A stretch of 16,906 bases of DNA from Bacteroidales bacterium (GTDB taxonomy: Bacteria; Bacteroidota; Bacteroidia; Bacteroidales; ML635J-15): assembly GCA_023228725.1 (NCBI GenBank), contig JALOAQ010000064.1, positions 1 through 16,906 of the forward strand. Direction: 5' to 3'. Shown here in pieces: positions 12,339 to 16,906 of the stretch. A program made the position numbers and the translations under genes. Position 1 is the first letter of the stretch. Each line of letters starts with the position of its first letter. Under the pieces are notes generated by a model. It saw only the letters and a program-made list of their open reading frames with translations. It was not told where the DNA came from and did no database searches.

Positions 12339-14159
12339 TTAATTATTTTGTATATTGTGTAGTTTGTAATACAGAGCTTTTTTCTTTATTAGCTCTTCGT
12401 GTTTCCCACTTTCCACAATTTGTCCTTCATGAATAACGCAAATTAAATCTGCACGTTTGATTGTAGATAGTCTATGTGCAATAACAATAGATGTTCTATT
12501 TTGCATTAAATTATCAAGAGCTTCTTGCACTAATTTTTCAGATTCTGTGTCAAGTGCAGAAGTGGCTTCGTCTAAAATTAAAATTGGCGGATTTTTTAAT
12601 ACTGCTCTTGCTATGCTTAGTCGCTGGCGTTGCCCACCCGAAAGTTTACAACCACCATCTCCAATATTTGAATTATATTGATTCTCAGTTTCAACTATAA
12701 ACTCATGTGCATTTGCAACTTTGGCAGCTTCTTCTATTTCTTTTTGATTTATATTTTCTTTTCCAAAAGCAATATTATTTGCTATTGTATCATTAAAAAG
12801 TATTGGAGTTTGGTTTACATAGCCAATAAGCTCACGTAAATCAGAGAGTTTGTAGTTTTTAACATTAATTCCGTCTATTAAAATTTCGCCTTCAATAGTA
12901 TCGTAAAATCTTGGAATTAAATCAACCATAGTGGATTTTCCTGAACCACTTTGCCCAACTAATGCAATGGTTTGACCTTTATTTATTTTTAAATTTATAT
13001 TTTTAAGAACAGGAATGTCAGTATATGAAAAATTTACATTTTTAAACTCAATATTATTTTTAAATTCAGTAATTTTTATGGCTCCTTGTTTTTCAGTAAT
13101 TAGATTTTTTTGATATAAAATATCATTAACTCTGTCAACTGATGCCATAGCTTTTTTAATATTAAACCAAGAAGATGATAATGTTTTTGCAGGTGAAATT
13201 ATTTGACTAAAAATAACTAAATATCCAATTAAAGCTGCTGGCGACAGCATTGCATTATCTCCTAAAATTAAAGTTCCTCCATACCACATTATCACTACTA
13301 CTGCAATTGTTGCAAGAAATTCGCTTAGAGGACTGGCCAAAAATCTTTTACGATTAACAAAGTTCATTAAGCCTGTATAATCTTTATTTGTTTCTTTAAA
13401 TTTATCTGAAATATGCTTTTCTGCATTAAAAGCTTTGATAATTCTTAATCCTCCAATCATTTCTTCAATTTGTGCCATTAAGCTGCCCATTTGTTTTTGC
13501 CCTGTCATTGAAACTTTTCTTAAACTTTTTCCGGTTTGACCAATAATTAAACCAACAATAGGTAATAAAATAAACACAAATCCCGTCATTTGCCAGCTAA
13601 TAATGAACATTGTTCCCAAATAAACTAAAATTTTAATTGGGTCTCTAAATACCATTTCCAAAGAACTCATAATTCCCCATTCTATTTCTTGAACATCATT
13701 AGTCATTCTGGCAATTATATTTCCTTTTTTTTCTTCTGAAAAATATCCTATAGGTAAACTTATAACTTTATCAAATAAACTATTGCGAATATCTTTTACA
13801 ACTCCATTGCGAAGAGGAACCATAAAATGATTTGCAAAATACATTGTGGCAGTTTTGAGTAATGTAGCAATAATAACTAATATTCCCATGCTTATTAAAG
13901 CCTTAACTTCGCCATACTCGGTAATAATATTGCTTAACCAATAATTAAAATTATGTTTTAAACTTGACATATTTGTAATGTCTATAGCTATTTTATTTGT
14001 AACTAATTCTTGGGTTTTAAACAATATTCCTAAAAAGGGAATTACTATGGCAAATGAAAATACTGAAAATAATGTGGAAAGAACATTAAAAAAAATATTT
14101 AAGAAAGCATATCCTTTATAAGGAAAAATATATTTTATTATTTTATAAAAATCTTTCAT
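12339..14159 (-). CDS. MsbA-like ABC exporter, fused membrane and ATPase domains
   Basis: A 606-residue half-transporter that acts as a dimer. Residues ~15-330 are the six-helix ABC exporter membrane domain (hydrophobic stretches near 20-45, 85-108, 165-205 and 282-320), with the coupling-region text PIGYFSEEKKGNIIARMTND. The nucleotide-binding domain (~365-606) has Walker A GQSGSGKST (402-410), the Q-loop in YVNQTPILF (447-455), signature LSGGQRQRL (506-514), Walker B ILILDEATSALD (526-537) and the H-loop IAHRLST (560-566). The closest type is MsbA, which flips lipid A-core or other lipids in the inner membrane, but close relatives export drugs or peptides, so the substrate is open. It starts 4 bp after purB ends, suggesting cotranscription. 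Confidence 0.88.
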   Translation of the reverse strand: MKDFYKIIKYIFPYKGYAFLNIFFNVLSTLFSVFSFAIVIPFLGILFKTQELVTNKIAIDITNMSSLKHNFNYWLSNIITEYGEVKALISMGILVIIATLLKTATMYFANHFMVPLRNGVVKDIRNSLFDKVISLPIGYFSEEKKGNIIARMTNDVQEIEWGIMSSLEMVFRDPIKILVYLGTMFIISWQMTGFVFILLPIVGLIIGQTGKSLRKVSMTGQKQMGSLMAQIEEMIGGLRIIKAFNAEKHISDKFKETNKDYTGLMNFVNRKRFLASPLSEFLATIAVVVIMWYGGTLILGDNAMLSPAALIGYLVIFSQIISPAKTLSSSWFNIKKAMASVDRVNDILYQKNLITEKQGAIKITEFKNNIEFKNVNFSYTDIPVLKNINLKINKGQTIALVGQSGSGKSTMVDLIPRFYDTIEGEILIDGINVKNYKLSDLRELIGYVNQTPILFNDTIANNIAFGKENINQKEIEEAAKVANAHEFIVETENQYNSNIGDGGCKLSGGQRQRLSIARAVLKNPPILILDEATSALDTESEKLVQEALDNLMQNRTSIVIAHRLSTIKRADLICVIHEGQIVESGKHEELIKKKALYYKLHNIQNN

Positions 14160-14163
14160 TGAT

Positions 14164-15507
14164 TTAGATACCTGTATAATTATAAGGAGTTATTTTTCTT
14201 AAAGTTTCTTTTACTTTTTCACTAATATCCAATTTGTTGATAAATTCAATAAAAACTTCTTGAGTTATTTTAGAGTTTGTTCTAGTAAGTTCTTTAAGAG
14301 CCTCATAAGGGTTAGGATAGTTTTCTTTTCTAAGAATAGTTTGTATGGCTTCTGCAATTACTATCCAATTATTTTCTAAATCTTGGTTAATTTTTTCTTG
14401 GTTTAATAAAAGTTTTCCAATTCCTTTTTTTATTGATTCAAAAGCTATTATTGTATGAGCAAAAGGCATACCTATATTTCTTAAAACTGTTGAATCTGTT
14501 AAGTCGCGTTGCAAACGGCTGATAGGTAGTTTTTCGGCTAAATGTTGAGCTATTGCGTTTGCTATTCCAAAATTTCCTTCTGCATTTTCAAAATCTATAG
14601 GATTAACTTTGTGAGGCATAGCACTTGAACCAACTTCTCCGGCTTTAATTTTTTGTTTAAAATAATCCATGGAAATATAAGTCCAAATATCACGACAAAA
14701 ATCTATTAATATTGTGTTTATCCTTCCAATACTTTGAAGCAAAGCAGCTAAATTATCGTAATGTTCTATTTGTGTTGTTGGAAAACTGCGGTGCAAACCT
14801 AAATAAGTATTTACAAAATGCAAGCCAAACTCGTTCCAATCAATATTTGGGTAGCTAATATGATGTGCGTTAAAGTTTCCTGTAGCTCCACCAAATTTTG
14901 AGCTAAAAGGGATTTGTTCCATTTGGCTTAATTGTTCTTTTATTCTAGCTGAAAAAACTTGGATTTCTTTACCTAAACGAGTAGGAGAGGCAGGCTGCCC
15001 GTGAGTTCTGGCTAATATTGCAACATTTTTCCACTCTTCGCTAATATCATCAAGTTTTTGAATTATTTCGAATAATACAGGAGAATAAACTTCCTGCATA
15101 CAATCTTTTAAGCTTAAAGGCACTGCAGTGTTATTTATGTCTTGAGAAGTTAAACCAAAATGAATAAATTCCTTATACTTGCTAAGTTCTAAGGCATCAA
15201 ATTTTTCTTTTAAAAAATACTCTACAGCTTTGACATCGTGGTTGGTAGTTTTTTCAATTTCTTTAACTCTTAGAGCATCTACTTCTGAAAAATTATTGTA
15301 AATTTCTCTTAATTTTTCAAAATTTGGTCTAAAAAAATCCTTTAATTTATCTAATGGAATTTCGCAAAGAGAAATAAAGTATTCAATTTCTACTTCTATT
15401 CTGTATTTTATTAATGCATGTTCAGAAAAATAATTTCTAAGAACTTCTGTTTTGCTTTTATATCTTCCATCGACTGGACTAAGTGCTATTAAGCTTTCTT
15501 TACTCAT
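14164..15507 (-). CDS. purB: Adenylosuccinate lyase
   Basis: 447 residues, near the ~456 of E. coli PurB, and starting with the matching LIALSPVDGRYKSKTEVLRN. It splits succinylaminoimidazole-carboxamide ribotide and adenylosuccinate, releasing fumarate, in purine synthesis. Visible active-site parts are TNHDVKAVEYF (88-98), HFGLTSQDINNT (116-127), ARTHGQPASPT (166-176, general acid/base histidine) and the family signature GSSAMPHKVNPIDFENAEGN (293-312) with the catalytic serine. The E. coli-type spacing separates it from the shorter Bacillus type. It is the first gene of a leftward series with the ABC exporter (4-bp gap) and the DUF192 gene. Its upstream region is occupied by a MITE-like element starting 25 bp before the ATG, so the promoter may lie in that element. 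Confidence 0.95.
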   Translation of the reverse strand: MSKESLIALSPVDGRYKSKTEVLRNYFSEHALIKYRIEVEIEYFISLCEIPLDKLKDFFRPNFEKLREIYNNFSEVDALRVKEIEKTTNHDVKAVEYFLKEKFDALELSKYKEFIHFGLTSQDINNTAVPLSLKDCMQEVYSPVLFEIIQKLDDISEEWKNVAILARTHGQPASPTRLGKEIQVFSARIKEQLSQMEQIPFSSKFGGATGNFNAHHISYPNIDWNEFGLHFVNTYLGLHRSFPTTQIEHYDNLAALLQSIGRINTILIDFCRDIWTYISMDYFKQKIKAGEVGSSAMPHKVNPIDFENAEGNFGIANAIAQHLAEKLPISRLQRDLTDSTVLRNIGMPFAHTIIAFESIKKGIGKLLLNQEKINQDLENNWIVIAEAIQTILRKENYPNPYEALKELTRTNSKITQEVFIEFINKLDISEKVKETLRKITPYNYTGI

Positions 15508-15531
15508 TTTTTTATTGTTTAATTAAGACGG

Positions 15532-15646
15532 TGTTTCATAAGTGTCAAATTGCTTAGTTAATTTCAATATTCGGACTCAGTCACGTAGTTTTGTACGCTC
15601 CTTCGTCATTAATTTCAGAGCTTTGCATTTTAACACTTCTGAAACA
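15532..15646. mobile_element. MITE-like element, 115 bp, in front of purB
   Basis: Inverted repeats of 21 bp, 18/21 matching, lie at 15532-15552 (TGTTTCATAAGTGTC...) and 15626-15646 (complement TGTTTCAGAAGTGTT...). The interior is non-coding and moderately GC-rich. No transposase is present and I see no clear target duplication, so it is a deletion derivative or MITE, or an old insertion. The remaining 55 bp to the GT117 stop contain two copies of TTGAAAGTT and nothing else I can name. Confidence 0.5.
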
Positions 15647-15701
15647 GCTTGAAAGTTTATTATTTTGAAAGTTGTTTTGATACAGTCTCATGTTATAGTT
15701 A

Positions 15702-16906
15702 TTATCTAAAATAATCAGGGTAATAAGTTTGGTACTTTTGCATAAAACTTGCCAAATCGTCTTCAAATTCATCTAATAAATTTTCTCTATTTAATTTTTG
15801 AGCTAATCTCCATACTCTATTCAGTGTTTCCATAGAGAATTGAATTTCAAACAAGCAAGAGTCTCTTTTGTTTTTGTCAAGAGAAAAGAAAAAGTTTAAT
15901 TCTTGACTAGCAACTTTAATTATTTCTTTAAGAAAATTATCTCCTTGCAAATCTTCGCCAATTGAATAATAAGCATACGCAAAATCTATGTCGTATAAGC
16001 TTGGCGGGAAGATACTTAGTGGCATCAATTCCTCAGATTTAGCTATTAAGCTTTTTGCTTTTACCGTATCTCCAGCTTTTGCAAATTCTAATATTAAATC
16101 TTTAAAATTATCCCTAATTCTAACAACTTTGGTAGTTCTATTTATAGTATGGTCAATATAGATATTTGGATCGTTCATATTTCCCCATCTATATTTATTC
16201 ATAATATTATCATACATAATTTCTTTATCAATTCTGCTACCTCTTGAATTTGTTGTTTCGATTGGAACCATCCTGTAAGAAAAGCCTTCATTTTGGAAAT
16301 AATTTTCAAAACCAACAACGTTTGGACCTCCAATAGATGTGAAATATATTGGTCTTTCCCAATCATTTGAGCGTATAAACTCTAATGTCATTATCTCGTT
16401 TTTAACTAAATACTCCCTATTCAAATCAATATTTATTTTTGTGCTAATTAGATGAGCGTCTTCTGGTTTTACAGTTTTGTTGTCAACAAGCTTGGCACTA
16501 TCTACCAATATGTAAAATTTATTGCTTGGATAATAATAATAGTTGTCATCCTTATGTCGTTGCACCATACTATCATCCATTATAAAGTTAAACATACTAT
16601 CTAAAGAAATATATTCTTCATCTTTACGAATATCCCTGTAGGCATAGCGTACAACATCTCTAACCGAGGGTTCATATTTAGATCTGTCAAAACTAATAGG
16701 CATTGGTGCAGCATCGTAACTTGCTTGTTTCATTTGGTCAATATACCAATCAGAGGCAAAGTATGGTAAACAACAAACTTTTACATCAGGCCTAACTCCT
16801 TCCACTTCTTGTGCATACCAAATAGGGAAAGTGTCGTTGTCGCCAAAAGTAAATAATACAGAATTTGGGGCGCATGAAATTAAATAATTATATGCAAAAT
16901 CTCTTG
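15702..16906 (-). CDS. DUF2723 / GT117 family membrane protein, C-terminal part (cut by window edge)
   Basis: Open from the right edge to the TAA at 15702-15704, giving 401 complete codons of the C-terminal region; the true start is outside, and the internal GTG at 16805 is not a start. The fragment begins RDFAYNYLISCAPNS, then the hallmark LFTFGDNDTFPIWYAQEVEG followed by VRPDVKVCCLPYFASDWYIDQM, as I know it from Bacteroidota DUF2723 proteins (TMEM260-like, GT117). In these the N-terminal half is a multi-pass membrane glycosyltransferase-like domain, and the part seen here is the extracytoplasmic/C-terminal section. It also has FIRSNDWERPIYFTSIGGPN, and helical repeats near the end (AKAGDTVKAKSLIAKSEELM). 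A role in protein or envelope glycosylation is inferred from the family. It reads towards purB. Confidence 0.85.
   Translation of the reverse strand, partial: RDFAYNYLISCAPNSVLFTFGDNDTFPIWYAQEVEGVRPDVKVCCLPYFASDWYIDQMKQASYDAAPMPISFDRSKYEPSVRDVVRYAYRDIRKDEEYISLDSMFNFIMDDSMVQRHKDDNYYYYPSNKFYILVDSAKLVDNKTVKPEDAHLISTKINIDLNREYLVKNEIMTLEFIRSNDWERPIYFTSIGGPNVVGFENYFQNEGFSYRMVPIETTNSRGSRIDKEIMYDNIMNKYRWGNMNDPNIYIDHTINRTTKVVRIRDNFKDLILEFAKAGDTVKAKSLIAKSEELMPLSIFPPSLYDIDFAYAYYSIGEDLQGDNFLKEIIKVASQELNFFFSLDKNKRDSCLFEIQFSMETLNRVWRLAQKLNRENLLDEFEDDLASFMQKYQTYYPDYFR

Noticed and set aside
15581..15772. A 63-codon minus-strand ORF between the GT117 gene and purB
   Set aside because: It overlaps the end of the GT117 gene in another frame and runs into the MITE-like element; no protein features.

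Overview
The window is AT-rich DNA from an uncultured-looking member of the Bacteroidota. The pointers are Bacteroidota-style promoters (TTTG or TTG near -33 and TAnnTTTG near -7), A-rich starts without clear Shine-Dalgarno sequences, a FISUMP domain, and the C-terminal part of a DUF2723/GT117 membrane protein. I see no tRNA, rRNA, CRISPR array or riboswitch.

Layout. Positions 1-1546 are ordinary: the start of a secreted TPR-like protein (minus), an FtsE-type ABC ATPase (plus) and a small lipoprotein (plus). Positions about 1580-7197 form an accessory region. It opens with a second copy of the first 140 codons of chorismate synthase (aroC), 404/420 bases identical to the intact gene. This copy runs in frame into a truncated FISUMP domain, and the chimera was then split by a 1465-bp IS with a 6-bp target duplication. 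Next come a gene-poor repeat stretch, an AAA_14/DUF4143 ATPase gene between two 64-bp direct repeats, and a compact leftward operon encoding a HEPN-like protein, an unrecognised protein and a SecB-like chaperone. The region ends in about 250 bp packed with short perfect hairpins. The intact aroC (7231-8211) follows, with an AddB-like nuclease gene 17 bp downstream.

Positions 11176-16906 are again housekeeping-like: a lipoprotein of unknown role, then a leftward series of purB (adenylosuccinate lyase), an MsbA-like ABC exporter and a DUF192 lipoprotein. A 115-bp MITE-like element lies in front of purB, and the partial GT117 gene reaches the right edge.

The main interpretation (inference) is that the 453-bp aroC direct repeats bracket an inserted island. 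The right-hand copy restores a complete aroC, while the left-hand copy is an orphan 5' end that became fused to FISUMP. Recombination between the copies would remove about 5.6 kb and leave one intact aroC. The most interesting cargo is the HEPN / unknown / SecB-like operon, which has the composition of a toxin-antitoxin-chaperone (TAC) module and could act in phage defence; this is not proven from sequence alone.
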